DNA from: Dryas octopetala
Lineage: Eukaryota; Streptophyta; Magnoliopsida; Rosales; Rosaceae
Assembly: GCA_963921425.1 (NCBI GenBank)
Contig: OY992834.1
Location: forward strand, 12,321,271-12,385,270
DNA: 64,000 bases
Reading direction: 5' to 3'
Shown: one piece after another, positions 38,306 through 55,700 of the stretch
Position numbering within the stretch: position 1 is the first letter of the stretch
Layout: each line of letters opens with the position of its first letter
Made by a program: the position numbers and the translations under genes
The notes under the pieces: generated by a model
Told to the model about the DNA's origin: nothing
Databases searched by the model: none
Seen by the model: only the letters and a program-made list of their open reading frames with translations

Positions 38306-40135
38306 CAAGGAATAAAATTTCGGGTTTCGAGGAAATTTCGATGGAAATTTCGATGGAAATTTCGATGGAAATTTCGACGGAAATTTCGAAGATTTTTAAA
38401 TTTCGACAAAAATTCGACGGAAACGATGGAAATTATTATCAAAATACGGAAATTTTGAATGAAACTTCACAATATGTTTATTTAACATATTATCTACTAC
38501 ATTGATAAAAAACATTGAAAAAAACCAAATTATATGGTAGGTTTCATGTGATATGTGATGAATATAATGCGCGCTGGAGGCAAATACTATTAAATAAAAT
38601 TAGTATATTCTTTAGGATATGATATGAGATATTAGGGTTTATGCCCTTTAGGGTATTTTTTATATAAAAATGTATTAAAGTTTAGAATTTAAAAACAACT
38701 AAACGAAATCTCAAAAAAGCCGAATCAAATCTCAAATCCTTTTTTCTCTTTTCAATTGCCCAAAGGCCCCAAACCCAAATTAACCTTAAATATATATATA
38801 TTGTTGGGAAAATTGGACCTCTCAATATTAACTTGAGAGTATTTCCAAATCTTCTCCAGGATCCTACTTTAGAGAAATATCAAGAATAACAGAGAAATAA
38901 AAATAATGCACACAAGATTAACGTGGTTCGGCAAATTTCCGCCTACATCCACCAGAGATATTTGCTCTTCACTATGAGAATACAAATAGTACAAGACACA
39001 CTTGAGTTACATCACATAACCCAATCCCATGAACCCTTGTACACCCACACTCATAGAATTTCCCAAGAACTCTCTATCTCACCCAAGAGTATTGCACTCT
39101 TGTTTCCTCTCTGCACTCAGAAGCTCACAAGGCTTGCTTCTCTAATGCCTTGCTAGATCAATATATGAAAGGGTTGCTGCCTTTTATAAACAATTGAAGT
39201 GGGTGAACTCTTTCATCCACCGAAGTCAACAAATAAAAGGCAGCCATCAATGTGCCAACTAATAAAGACCAAGAGTTGGTTTTCAACTTGATCCAACTAG
39301 CCCACAGCTCCGCAGCCCCCTACCTATCAATTGTCATAGCCCTCCTTGTTTCAAGGAGGCTTGTCTCTATCACACCATGCTGCAGCCTGCAGCACCCTTT
39401 TTCATCATGTGTCATAAACACATGGTTCTTCTCCTTTCAAACAAAACTGTAGCAGGCTAGCAGCAAACCTCCTTTTTATTTTTTAATCAATTTCCAATAT
39501 ATATATTTTTTTTCTTTTTGTTTCTTTCCTTCTTTTCTCTTTCCTCCCTTTTCTTCCTGACTCCTTTTCTTCCCTGACACCTTTTCTTCCTTGACTTATC
39601 ACTTGTCCACTTATCTTCTTCTTCTTTGTTTTTTTGGTCGAAGACTTATCTTCTTCCTCTGGCTGTAGTTCACTTCTTTCTCCTCCTTCCAGTATTTTGC
39701 ATCTCCTCGCTTCTCAGTCCTCCCACTTCCTCCCCGATCTCTCCTCCTCTTCCTCCTATTCTTCCTCCTCTCTCCTCAGTCCTCCCACTCCCTCGCCGAT
39801 CTCTCCTCCTCTTTCTCCTCTCCATCTCAGATCTCTTCTCTTTCTCATGACTTTTAGACAAACTTTGGATCTCTTTCAAGACCATAAAATAGAATTACCG
39901 AGCTTGAAAAAATGAAAGGGATCTGAGAAATAGACAGGGGAAGGCAGAGGAAGAGCTGCTGTAAGTGAACGAAATTTCGCGAAATTTCGTCATATTTCGC
40001 CGAAATTTCCGAAATTTCGATAATTTCGGCGAAATATTACCGAAATATCAACGAATAGGTGATAAAATTTCCATGACCCCAAAAATCGAAATTTTCGGCG
40101 AAATTTCGCCGAAAATTTCGAAATTTTATACCTTG
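38306..40135. mobile_element. Non-autonomous hAT-type element with GAAATTTC arrays
   Basis: The ends CAAGGAATAAAATTTCG and (complement of the right end) CAAGGTATAAAATTTCG are inverted repeats with one mismatch in 17. The flanks are a perfect 8-bp target duplication, GTTCTCAC, at 38298-38305 and 40136-40143. Eight-base duplications and CA-G-rich termini are hallmarks of hAT elements. Both subterminal regions (38327-38420 and 39968-40125) are packed with GAAATTTCG palindromic words, plausible transposase-binding sites. No transposase frame. A solo LTR is nested at 38802-39499, and a CT-rich stretch lies at 39515-39850. Without the LTR the element is about 1.1 kb. Confidence 0.85.
38802..39499 (+). 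mobile_element. Solo LTR fossil, Copia-like, nested in the hAT element
   Basis: Begins TGTTGGGAA and ends TTTCCAATA, a nearly inverse pair, with TATAT on either side. The surrounding (TA)n makes that duplication ambiguous. Internal AACGTGGTTCGGCA is a word typical of plant Copia LTRs. About 698 bp, with no internal retroviral-type genes: what remains after the two ends recombined. It is younger than the hAT element it interrupts. Confidence 0.6.
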
Positions 40136-40143
40136 GTTCTCAC

Positions 40144-40743
40144 AGCCAATATCAAGTCAAGGTGAATGACCAAAAAGGGCACACCAAACACTTACAATTT
40201 CAAGATGGCAAACAGATCAAAAAAAAAAGTATGTGAGGGAAAACCAAAAGGATGGCAAAAGCGTAAAACAATTGAAAGGGCAATGGCAAAAAAATAAAGA
40301 GGCGGTGAATGACCAAAACAGGCCCGAATAACCCACTAATTACAATGGCAAGCAACTAAAATAAAAAAAATGGGGGGGCAAAAAAGGAAACACACTATTC
40401 CTAAGCTACAGTACTGCCTTTGTTCAGTTTTAGTATATAGGTAATTTATTAAAACTTAAAGTGCTACTTTTGAGTTGAACTCAAAAGCTGCATCCCTATA
40501 GGGAGGTTCAACTCCACAACCAATAAAGAGCCACCACATGTTCGACAACAACTTGGGCCAAAAGTTGCATGAATTGGAGTTAACCCATTCCATTAGGCTT
40601 GCTAAAAATGCAATATTAAAGAATTAACAAAAGAAGATGTAAAGCATTGTATTAAATTTAGTCATTTTTCACTTTGTACCTCGCCCTAATGTTATCTTTG
40701 TCTTTCGATTTTTGCCATCCGTTAGTTTGACTACATGTTGAAG
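40144..40743. other. Flank, no gene seen
   Basis: From about 40615 it is the same repeat as the flank of EBS-like copy D (31070-31220). The rest is A-rich without features. Confidence 0.45.
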
Positions 40744-41731
40744 ATTAATTGAGCTGTTTTTTCTTATGCGGCAACAATTTACGAACTACTTTGTCTAACA
40801 TAGAGAGTTACACAGACAAAAAAGTAAAAATAAAATAAAATAATAATCAGCCAACCAATTATACATTAGAAAGTAAAATTCAGTTCTTTTGAATTTTATA
40901 AACTAAAAAATAATAATAGATAATGATTAAAAAGTCCTGTGTGATAATAGATAATGATTAAAATAATAGATAATGATTAAAATCAGGTTAAAAACTAAAA
41001 AATAATAGATAATGATTAAAAAGTCCTGTGTGATTTTCATTGTTCTTAAAATTCAGTTCTTTTGAATTCCTTTTTTTTTTTTTTCAGTACATTGGTGTGG
41101 GGTTTAATTAAGGAGTAAAAAACATTACGTTAATTAGTTGTGGTTAGCTTGGGCCTATTTCCTGCACGTGCTCGTACTAATGCTCGTGCTCGGGCTCGGG
41201 CTCGTGTCATGTCATATCTAGTGAAATAAAATCTATGTCATGCTAACCCGTCACGATGCTCATGTTGTGTTGTGCATGTCCTGATTTTGAATGTGAGGGT
41301 AAATGCTCTACCACTAGACCTTGCGGTAGAGGTAGACTTAAATAGAAAGAAAATCACTTTTTTTTTTTTTATTAACAAATTAAGAGTATGCTTATGCACT
41401 AGAAATAAGTTCTATTTGAAATTGAGTTCAAAGTCATGTTCACCCATTTAAAACTTTGGTACAACTGCTGGTAGTAAAGGTTACAAGAACCAGAAAAATG
41501 ATTGATATATGGAAAGCAATAAGTCCCAACATCTCACTTAAGGTAAAACTTGAAGCCAGATACATAAAGAAAAATAACACTAAATAACCCTTTTTGATGT
41601 GGCTCCTACTTATTTATCCTGTTTGACAAATTCTTACTTTTCTAATCTTTTTTCCACTTGAAAAGACTAAATCACCCTTGATATAAATACTTATGTGAAA
41701 GACCAAAATTTGTCATTTTGTTCCCACCAAA

Positions 41732-41796
<65 letters not shown>

Positions 41797-41887
41797 CCCA
41801 TGACTAGATCTGGTATTGCAAAACTAGATCTGAAAACACCTCCAGCCACCTCCCTCCCCCGAAATTTGTCATTTTGTTCCCACCAAA

Positions 41888-41958
<71 letters not shown>

Positions 41959-43838
41959 CATGACTAGATCTGTTATTGCAAAACTAGATCTAAAAACACC
42001 TCCAGCCACCTCCCTCCCCCGCCCTTCTTTCTCTCCTTCTCTCTCCACCGTTTGCGTCCCCACCGACACTAAATTGAGGTCGTTGATCTGAGAGCCATGG
42101 TGGGTCTTTTGCTGTCTTTGATTAGCTTTTTGATAAGCTCTCTTTGATGAAATCTTTGATGAGATCTTTTTGAAAATGTCAGTCTCGAAGCCGAGATGGT
42201 GGGTCTTTTGTTGTGTTCGCAGATCGGTGGTGGTGGGTCTCTTGTTGCTACATCTATGTTCTTGCAGATCTGCCACATTGTTCTTTGTTTTTTTTTTTTT
42301 TTTAGTTTGTGCTTGTATTGAATTGATTTAGATTTGTGTTTATGTAATTTACACTCATTGAAGAAATAAAAGTTAGATTTGTTACTAAAACTTGATTATT
42401 AACATTGATTTTTTGGATTTTTACTTGAAAGTAAGATCAATTTCAATAAAAATGATGGGTTGCAGATTTGGGTTTTCGTTTTTTTGGTTAAAGAAGACCT
42501 CCAGATCTGGGTTTTCAGATCTAGATTGTTCATTAAAAGATGAACATGATGAACTGGCTGCAACAACTTTAGATGGGGTTGCAGCCATTTTTTGTCGACT
42601 AGCTTGTCAACCCTAAGGGCTATTTTTGTTCAAAAATGGCCAAAGAGTTATGAAATGTAAGAGTTTTTCCGCCAAGGCCATAAAAGTAAGTCCCTCATTA
42701 AAAAATAGTTAATTATTTAATAAAATTACCCATACATAAACATATACCACGAACTAATAATAATTAATTGATTGGATGACATTTTTGTTTCCACTTTAGG
42801 CTAGCAATAACTGTATTTTCAGTGTTACCGTGGCATAGTCAGGAGTTAATCATAATAGGGGCTTTCCAATATTTCATCCACTTTAATCATAATGGGGATT
42901 AATTGAGCTTTTTTTTTCTTATGCGGCAACAATTTAGGAACTACTTTGTCTAACATAGAAAGTTACATAGACAAAAAAGTTAAAAAAAAAAAAAAATCAG
43001 CCAACCAATTATAGTGTTATGCATTAGAACGTAAAATCATGTTAAAACTAAAAAATAATAGATAATGATTAAAAAGTCCTGTGTGATTTTCAATTTTTTT
43101 TTTTTTAAATTCAGTTCTTTTGAATTTATTTTTTTTAGTACGTTGGTGTGGGGTTTAATTAAGGAGTAAAAAAATATTATGTTAATTAGTCGTGGTTAGA
43201 TTGGGCCTATTTCCTGCACGTGCTCGTGTCTATCATGTATGGCATCTTTTGTGTTTGTGCTCGTACTCATTCTCGTGCTCGGGCTCGTGTCATGTCATAT
43301 CTAGTGAAATAAAATCTCTATCTATCTGACCTATTTACTTGAATCGTGCTCATGCTAACCCGTCACGATGCTCGTGTCGTGTTGTGTTGTGCATGTCCCA
43401 ATTTTGAATGTGAGGGTAAATGCTCTACGACTAGACCTTGCGGTAGAGGCGGACTTTAAGTAGAAAGAAAATAACTTTTTTTTTTTTGAAACAAAGAGTC
43501 TGCTTATGCATTGCAAATAAGTTCTATTTGAAATTGAGTTCAAAGTCATGTTAACCCATTTGAAACTTTCGTACAACTTTTGGTAATAAAGGTTACAAGA
43601 ACTAGAAAAATGATTGATGGAAAGCAATAAGTCTCAACATCTCACTTATGGTAAAACTTGAATACATAAAGAGAAATTACACTAAATAACCCTTTTTTTA
43701 TGTAGCTCCTACTTATTTAACCATGTTTGGCAAATTCTTACTTTTCTAACCCTTTTTTCACTTGAAAAGACTAAATCACCCTTGATATAAATGCTTATGT
43801 GAAAGACCAAAATTTTTCATTTTGTTCTCACCAAACCC

Positions 43839-43882
<44 letters not shown>

Positions 43883-44761
43883 ACTAGATTTGGTATTGCA
43901 AAACCAAATCTAAAAACACCATCCCACCTCCAGCCACCTCCTTCCCCTGCCCTCCTCTCTCTCCTTCTCTCTCCACTATCGACGGCCTCACCAACACTAA
44001 ATAGAGGTCACTGATCCGAGAGCCATGCTTGGTCTTTTGCTGTCTTTGATAAGCTATCTTTGATGAGCACTTTTTGACGATGTCAATCTCGAAGCGGAGA
44101 TGGTGGGTCTTTTGTTGTGTTCATAGATTGGTGGTGGTGGGTCTATTGTTGCAGCATCTATGTTTTTGTAGATCTGCCACATTGTTCTTTGTTTTATTTT
44201 TTTAGTTTTTGCTTCTATTGAATTGATTTATGTTTATGTAATTTACACTCATTGAAGAAATAAAAGTTAGATTTGTTAGTGAAACTTGATTACTAACATT
44301 AATTTTTTGGATTTTTACTTGAAAGTAAGATCAATTTCAATAAAAATGATGGGTTGATCTGGGCCTTTGTTTTTTTGGTTAAAGAAGACCTTCAGATTTG
44401 AGTTTTCAAATCTGAATTGTTTTTTGATGAACATGATGAACTGGCTGCAACAACTTTAGATGGTGTTGCAGCTATTTTTTGTCGAGTTTGTCGACCCTAA
44501 AGGGGTATTTTTGTCCAAAAATAGCCAAAGAGTTATGAAATGTAAGAGTTTTTCCGCCAAAGCCATAATTAAAAATGGTTATTTAGTAAAATTACCCATA
44601 CATAAACATATTACATTTACCACGTACAAATAATAATTAATTGATTGGATGACATTTTCATTTCCACTTTAGGCTAGCATTAACGGTATTTTCAATGCTA
44701 TCGTGGCATAGTCAAGATTTAATCATTATGGGGACTTTCCAATATTTCATCCACTTTATTA
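40744..44761 (+). repeat. Tandem duplication of a 2-kb non-coding repeat
   Basis: Unit 1 (40744-42890) and unit 2 (42896-44761) run collinear from GATTAATTGAGCT through TCTTATGCGGCAACAATTTA, GGTGTGGGGTTTAATTAAGG, the CACGTGCTCGTGTC block, the (CT)n tract, GCTGTCTTTGAT and CTGGCTGCAACAACTTTAGA to CTTTCCAATATTTCATCCAC. Divergence is about 10 percent by eye. No coding frame beyond low-complexity Ser-Leu runs. Probably a non-autonomous transposon derivative. Confidence 0.85.
41706..42020 (+). repeat. 156-bp internal duplication carrying (CT)n, in unit 1 only
   Basis: 41706-41861 and 41862-42020 repeat the order AAATTTGTCATTTTGTTCCC, (CT)n, CCCATGACTAGATCTG, CCTCCAGCCACCTCCCTCCC. Unit 2 has it once (43809-43950), so it arose after the 2-kb duplication. 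The (CT)n tracts are at about 41738-41792, 41893-41953 and 43842-43879. Confidence 0.9.
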
Positions 44762-48253
<3,492 letters not shown>

Positions 48254-48256
48254 TGA

Positions 48257-49736
48257 ATGGAAGGCAAAAAAGAAGAGGGCATAAGAAAAGGGCCATGGAA
48301 AGCAGAGGAAGATGAGGTGTTGCTAAACCATGTGAAGAAGTGTGGCCCAAGAGACTGGAGCTCCATTCGATCCAAAGGCCTCTTGCAGCGGACCGGCAAG
48401 TCGTGCCGCCTCCGTTGGGTCAATAAGCTTCGACCCAACTTGAAGAAGTAACCCCATTCATCATCCACCATTTCATTAATTCTCTCTTTTCTTTTTCTAC
48501 TTCTTCTTGTTGTTTGTATGGTATATATTGGTAGATGGTTATTTGATAAAGATTTTGGAATGTGGGGTTTATTGCTAATTGGGGTTGGAATCTGTCTGTT
48601 TTTTCTTAGTGGGTGCAAATTTTCTTTGGAGGAGGAGAGGGTGGTGATAGAGTTGCAGGCACAATTTGGGAACAAATGGGCCAGAATAGCAACTTATTTG
48701 CCTGGGAGGACTGACAATGATGTCAAGAATTTTTGGAGTAGCAGGCAGAAGAGGCTGGCTAGGATTCTGCAGACATCATCAGCAGCCCCACCCTCTAAAT
48801 CACAGAAACACAAAAGGGATGGTGGTCCTGTTTATCATGACTTCCCCAATTTGGAGGTAAGTTCAATGAAATTTTAATTGATCTTGTATTCCTTGGAAAA
48901 TTTATACAAACAGTGTTTTAACTTTTGGGTATGACAGGTTCGTTTTTCCATATTAGGTTTAGAGATTTGAACTTTTAGATCTATCGTATGACATACTAAG
49001 TTACACTATAGACGAACTCATTTTCTTATGCATGTAATCATGCGGAGGCGCGAAAATTGTACTATCGCCATGAATGTGAGGGTAAATTCTCTACCAGATG
49101 ACTAAATGTTGGAAAGTCTTTACTGTACTGTACTGAAGTCCCAACATCTCAATAATGAAGCCAGATGCATAAACATAAACTACCAATTATGTTAGTGGAT
49201 GACATTTTTTTTTTTTTTTCCTTCAGGGTCCGAAGTTTAGTTTTTCATCAGAGGGAGGGTCATCCTCAAAGGCTCAATCATGTTCATCACCTTGCATTGG
49301 GTACTCTGAGATTATCAAAATGGTGCCACTACCAGATCTTGTTAACCCCAAGTTGCTTGGTTTTGAAACAAACCTCGTTCAACATGATCTCAACCCCAAT
49401 GAGAAGAATCCATGGATTGAATCCCAACCGTTAATCCCTTTCCTGCAGATCCCACAACCCCAAACAGACCTGGAATTCTCATCAGAAAGCCAAGAACTCT
49501 TGGCCAGACTTGATGACCCGTACTTCGACATGTTTGGACCTCTGGATGCTTGTGAACTTGGAAATGGAGGAGCACAGCTTCCAATCGAGCCGCCATTTCT
49601 GGAACCATTAGGAAGCTGTGGAAGTGATGAACGGGAAAATTTTGACAATCCCCTGACCCCGGATTGCGTCTTTGATGACTTCCCGGCAGACATGTTTGAT
49701 CAAATTGAGCCGCTTCCGAGCCCTTCAAAGCATTGA
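48257..49736 (+). CDS. DUO1: DUO1 R2R3-MYB, male germline regulator
   Basis: Three exons, 48257-48447, 48610-48856 and 49227-49736, phases matching, 315 residues. R2 (11-62: GPWKAEEDEVLLNHVKKCGP, then RDWSSIRSKGLLQRTGKSCR) and R3 (64-115) are nearly identical to Arabidopsis DUO1, including the extra lysine of the DUO1 clade in NLKNGCKFS (Lys67). The C-terminus has ELLARLDDPYFDMFGP and the acidic FDDFPADMFDQIEPLPSP activation motif that typifies DUO1. DUO1 is a nuclear transcription factor that drives generative-cell division and sperm-cell gene expression. A miR159-type site lies in exon 1. Intron 2 holds a repeat fragment shared with other parts of the window. The ATG follows a (GA)n tract; an upstream in-frame ATG would translate it and is unlikely. 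Confidence 0.96.
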
Positions 49737-52700
49737 TTGACAATAGCCTTCGACCTTCTAGTGTGCATGTGGGATGGAGACTGAACCTTGTATTAGTTTC
49801 TTCAGCAGGATATTTGATAAGGTCCTACTGGCATGGTAAAATTCTTATTACTGCCATTCTTTGTACTAGACTCTGAACTATTTCTAACAGATAGCATAGT
49901 TGCCTCTCTTCTATTTCTCTAATATCCTACCAAACCTAACAATATTCTTTTTAATAAAACATCATTGAAAATGAGAGGTATAGTGAGTTACAGTTTTAAG
50001 AGATTAATTTCTTTAAAAAGAAAAAAAGAAAAAGAATGGTGTATCTGTAATCCTAAAATTTTGTCAGAAAAAGCCATAGTTGCTTCTTAAAGAAAGGTAT
50101 TGTGCTTGTATGTATTTAACTCATTCTTTCCATATCTCTTGTTGAAGTGTAAACTCTTTGGAAAGAGATTTCACAAAAGTGTTGGAATTCAATTTAACAG
50201 CAACAGCAACAGAATCAATTGGATTAAATTTAGCAATAGTAACACCAGTAATACTCTGATATAAGCCGCATTTATAAACTATCGGAGGAATAGAACTCTG
50301 CATTTCCCAACTGGTTTCTTTCTACCAATCTATCTAAGAGTAACATGAACATTAGTTGGGTTGTAAAATTTTTGTTAGATTGAATTTCTTGTTTGCATCT
50401 CACAAAAGTGTATACAGGACAAAGGGCATACCCTGATGGACTTCCAATCTACAATTCTACATGCTATTTCAGCAAGAGTTCACCTCACTAGTAAATTCAC
50501 AACCATGTTATTCGATTTTGTGGATCTGTTGACAACTTAGAAGAAATTTAAGGACTTGCTTGGAAGAAAGTTTCATTCATTTCATTTGTTAGTGTTTAAA
50601 GCAGAATTTGATAATTTTGCCAAAGGAGAATGTACAAGCGCAAAAATATTGGTTCCAATATAAAGGAGAAGCTTTTCTTCCATTTCTTTTTAACCCAAAC
50701 CTTCATGGTGTGGTAGCAGTACATGGAAATCGGAATTAACAAAAACAAAAGGGAAAAAAGGACTATTGTCTGATTAATTTGTAAATCCAATGAGCCCCGG
50801 AATGAATTCCAATCACACCAGGGATAAGGCAATTTTACACTGCAGTTACTCATCGTTTACATGTTACCCAAACAAGAGAATTTATATATTTTAGAATTTT
50901 AAATCACATCGTTTTAAATTCCGTCATTTGTGAATTTCTTAGTAGTTTCAAACTACTTCATTCAAACACATCATATTTGATACCAGTCTGGCCAAGATGT
51001 GTCAATACCTCAAAGTTTCCAGCAGTTGGTGAGTTGTTTCCATTGAGGTAGATGGGCCTTGTTAGTGCTGAATATGCACAGTACTCTGCTTCATATACTG
51101 TGGCACCCTTCTTGAAATAAGAAAATGCAGCACCAACTCCTTCACCTGCACAAGCATATGCCATTGTCAATAGAAGACACCATTTTCTTAAATTCGAAAG
51201 GCATTTCAAAAACTGCCAAAACAGCCAAATTAATTTCAAAAACATAAAACAGACTTGAACCAAATACGAAAAGCCTACCGTGAGTGACAAGGAGCAAATT
51301 TTCCATAGGGTATTTATCTGCAAGGGCCTGAACAACCTTAGCATATCTAGCCCTTGCATCCATCACACTCTCTCCCCACTGGGGCATCTGGAGTTGAACA
51401 CAGGAAAAGGCTCCATCAGGCAAAACAATAATCATTTATGTCCATATGTGTGTGCATATACACCAACAGATTCTCAGTTACCTCTTCGTACACTCGTTGC
51501 ACAGTGCAATCCACTGTCTCAGCTGGGAACATGGCTTCAAGCTCTGAAATATTGAAACCCCACTCCCCATTTTTGGGAGCAACATCACCACGAATGGCCT
51601 CTCTGTTTAGCATCTCACATAAGCCATATTCAATTGAGACCTGCAAAATGGATCCTACATGCCATTACCACTCAATATATCATTAGCCTATATCTACCAT
51701 GCCATGTCTATACAGCTCTTTCTTAGCTCAATCAAAACACGGGTAATATTCTTTTACCACACCTCTACTATGTTATATTGTCAAATTATTATATTGATGC
51801 TGTTTAATGCATCAGACTGAAAAGTGAAAATTTCTCATCCATATAAATCTAAATATATAAACATTTTTACTTTTTAAAAAGTCTAGCATGCAATGTTGTC
51901 AAACTGTAAATACTATATGTACATGATCGATGCTGGGAACATAACATAGACATATCTGTCATGACTCATGAAATCCATCAACACACACACATATGTATAT
52001 TGTTTTCACACAAAAAGACAGATTATATTTTATTTTAATCCGGAGAGTAGGTATTCACACTTGTCTCTTTGAAAAATACCACTGTACTGTTCGTAATAAG
52101 TAACATTATGAATATGATGGTGACAAGATATCTATACCTTTGTCATTCAATAAGCTATGTATATATATCCATCCAAAACAATTAGCTATGTATATTAGTA
52201 TATATATTAAATTATGTATATATGGTTCACGATGTGACTTCTTAGTGGTATAAAAATTTGAGTTAGTCTTTTTATTGTCAATTAATTTTGAAATGAATCT
52301 AGTCCATGATGTGACTTCTTAGTGGCTTATAAAAATTTGAGCTAGTCTTTTCATTGTCAATTAATTTTGAAACGAATGTTTAAATTTTTTCAAGTTAATC
52401 CAAAAAAAAATTGGTGGGACCCACCTTGAGCTTGGAGGGATCGACGGGGATCTGTTGAGCCTCGTAGCTGGCGAGGGAAGGGTTCTCGCGAGCGCAGAGG
52501 GCGGTGACGACTTGGACGGCGGTCTGGACGCAGCGGACGAACGGCGAGACGAAGACGCGGTGGATTGGGAACCCGAGATCGGAGCGGAGCTTCGAACCCG
52601 TGCAGAAGGCCCGGAGCCGGCCGTCTTCCACGAGGGGCGGGTCCCACGGGCGGGCGGCCTGTTTGACCCAGAGCGGCTCGAAGTTGTCGATGCGGTCGCC

Positions 52701-55700
52701 GTGGCGCATGACGACGACGTTTTGGTGTTGTTGCATCGAATTCGACATCGAGGATTGGGGGTGGTCGGAAGAGTGCTCGTGGATTGCTTGGGCCATCAGA
52801 GAATTTGAGACGAGTTGGAGAGAGAAAATCTGACAAGTGATCAGTTTTTCTTGTTAAAGTTGGAGGGGAAGGCCACCATTAATTTATAACTTTCTTTTCT
52901 TTTTTAGCAACCAAACGAACTTTCTCCCCCACTTTAATATTCGATGCGTCATTGTTAATCAATATTGTGGTTCGGTTGGTTGGTTGGTGTCAAGACTAAC
53001 TGTGCTAAAACTTGGGGTGTGCAAAAAATACCAAACAACAGGATTTCGAACCGGACCAAACCGACCCGTTAAGACTAACTGTGCCCAAAAGGCAAAAAGG
53101 CCATTGACAATTCATTTAAGCTTTGTTACAGACTTACACTCCATTTTATGAATGAAAAAAATTATTTATTTGTATTGGAGTTGAAAAATCTAAATAAGAG
53201 CGCTAAATGGAGTTAGAATGTAATAGCAGGATTAGAAGACCCCCGTGTGGCTTTGAATTGTAAAAAGAGATATTTACAATAGACCAAAAGGATTAGAAGA
53301 CCTCCGTGTGGCTTTGAAATGTAAAAAGAGATATTTACAATAGACCAAAGAGGCGAAGACATGAAAGTATTCTATTGGCTTTGATGAGTCATGACCCATA
53401 CCGCAAAGCAAGTGGATTGGGTAGTTTTAGTCTTTTAGACATACCTACGTTCCCCGCCTTTTCTCAAAGACTAGGCCTTTGTCCTTCCATGCTTCTACAT
53501 TATTCAATGTATAGGAATAAACCGATTATTATATTATTCCTTTGTCTCGATCTACGATGGATATATATTAGTTGAATAATAATACTATTGGAACAGTCTC
53601 AAATTCTCAACTAACCACCTTATAAAATTATAAGGTCAGTTCTTATATGATGAAAATAAGAATAAATCTCTGTCAAAACAAGAAAAACAAGAATAGACCT
53701 ATAACCTTTCCATGAAGAAATACGAGGAAATTTACCTCATAATAAGCCCTTTTAAAATGTTATAGCATGGCAATGGGACAATGCAGGGTCGAGTTTGTCA
53801 TTTACACATTTGGCTCATATCGTAGACCAAGACCTTGTAAGGTAGGCCACGATACAATTTTTTATTTTTCCAAAACTTTTTTCCTGTACTCAAATGGTTT
53901 GTATAACGCACATAAAGTAGGTTAACACGCACACACAATATTGGCATATTATATTGACATAAGAGGTCAGTCTTTATAGGATAGGACAGGAATAATAGGA
54001 AATTTGATCCATAATGAAATGAGAGGAAATAAACTGGAAATCTCTTGGAAAGTTCAGACTCATCTTTAGGATACCTAACAAAGGGTATTGTTGATATATA
54101 GACTTGCTGCAAATTAATGGAAAATTTTGTGCTATACATCATGATTGGGTTGCTTTTGTAATTTGGGTTTTAAATGTATTATGGGCTCGATCCTGTGCTT
54201 TTTATTGTTTTGAGTTTTGTATTTTGTTTTTTTTTTTTTATTTATTGTGAATGTGTGTTTGGTCTGTTCCGCTTTGCGAGGATTGAGGATACTGGGCCTG
54301 CTGGCCTTTTTCAATCTTTGCTTAAACCTTATATTGACAGAGGATTTCTGTTGCAGGTTAAGCCTAATTATAAATCCAAGGACTAAATTAAAAATCTGTA
54401 TATATTTTAAGGATAAAAAGTAGAGTCAGTCCTATTGATGTATTGTCCTAATAGAATAAGTAGTTACATCCAAATTTATAGGATGTATATATATGTTATG
54501 TTCCTGTCATAAGTATTCAGCAAATCAACTTTTTTCCTGAAGCACAACCTAAAGAGTGGTCCTAGCTGAACCTCTTTCTTTTGGAAAGTGATTCCTTGAT
54601 TGTAATTCAAGCTTCATCTGTTAAACTGATCAATTGAGAAATCACTCAAATAAGCATTGTTCCTTAAATAATTCAACCCAACAAGAAAATTAAGGAACAA
54701 TATATTTCCAATGTTTATATGCATTAAATTTCATGGATACTCCAGCACACATTTCTTAAAACTCAAGATTCTACCTATTATTTAAATCATAAATCATACT
54801 ATATTTTCAAAAATAAACACAATCTTTACTTGTTCAATTGAACCTTGAAAAGTGACCGATGAAGTTCACATGATATGATGCATCATGTACATCTCTGCAA
54901 TTTGAGTACTAGAGGACTTCATACAATTCAAATATTGGAACCATCTATTTCAATAACATTGTTCTCGCGGATGAAGAAAAGTCAATCACAAACATAACAA
55001 GGATTTCAACTTCAACATTTAATGTATCATTCTTAATGAAACTCTTCGAGACTTCATGTACATTTTTCAACGACATAAAGCCAGGGGCTTCTGAAATGTT
55101 CAACAATATAATATATGAGTTTTCTAATTATAAAGATGCTTCAGTGAAACCAAAACCACAAACATAATGAGAAGAAAAAAAAAGGAAAAGGAAAAAGGAA
55201 ATTGATGAAACTGCAAGTTTATTGATCCAAATCACTTATTGTAGGACTTATATGCTACTCTATTGAAAATTAAAAGAAAAATGTTCATTTATTATCAGAT
55301 GAAAACTTTGAGAAGGCAAGGGATTAGCAAAACTTACCAAGTTTGCTTGCCATTGCAGAGTATGTGCTTTCAAGTGCCAACTGATGGATTAGTACAGAGC
55401 AAATTAAGGAAAAAAATGTGTACATAAATTGAGATAGTAGAAAGCAATACAAAATACAAGTCAGTCAAGTTAAGTTGGAAACTACTATACTAATTGATCT
55501 GATTATAAGATTATTTAAGGCAAGACATATAAATATAGATAGAGGAAAACAAAAAACAATACAAGTCATAGTCAAGTTGGATATTACAATGATAATTGCT
55601 ATTTCACTCATGAACGTGCATATTGAAGAAATCTAGGCATTCATCCCAAAACCAAGGTTATACTTTTCTAATGTGGGATAACACTCCACATTCTCACACG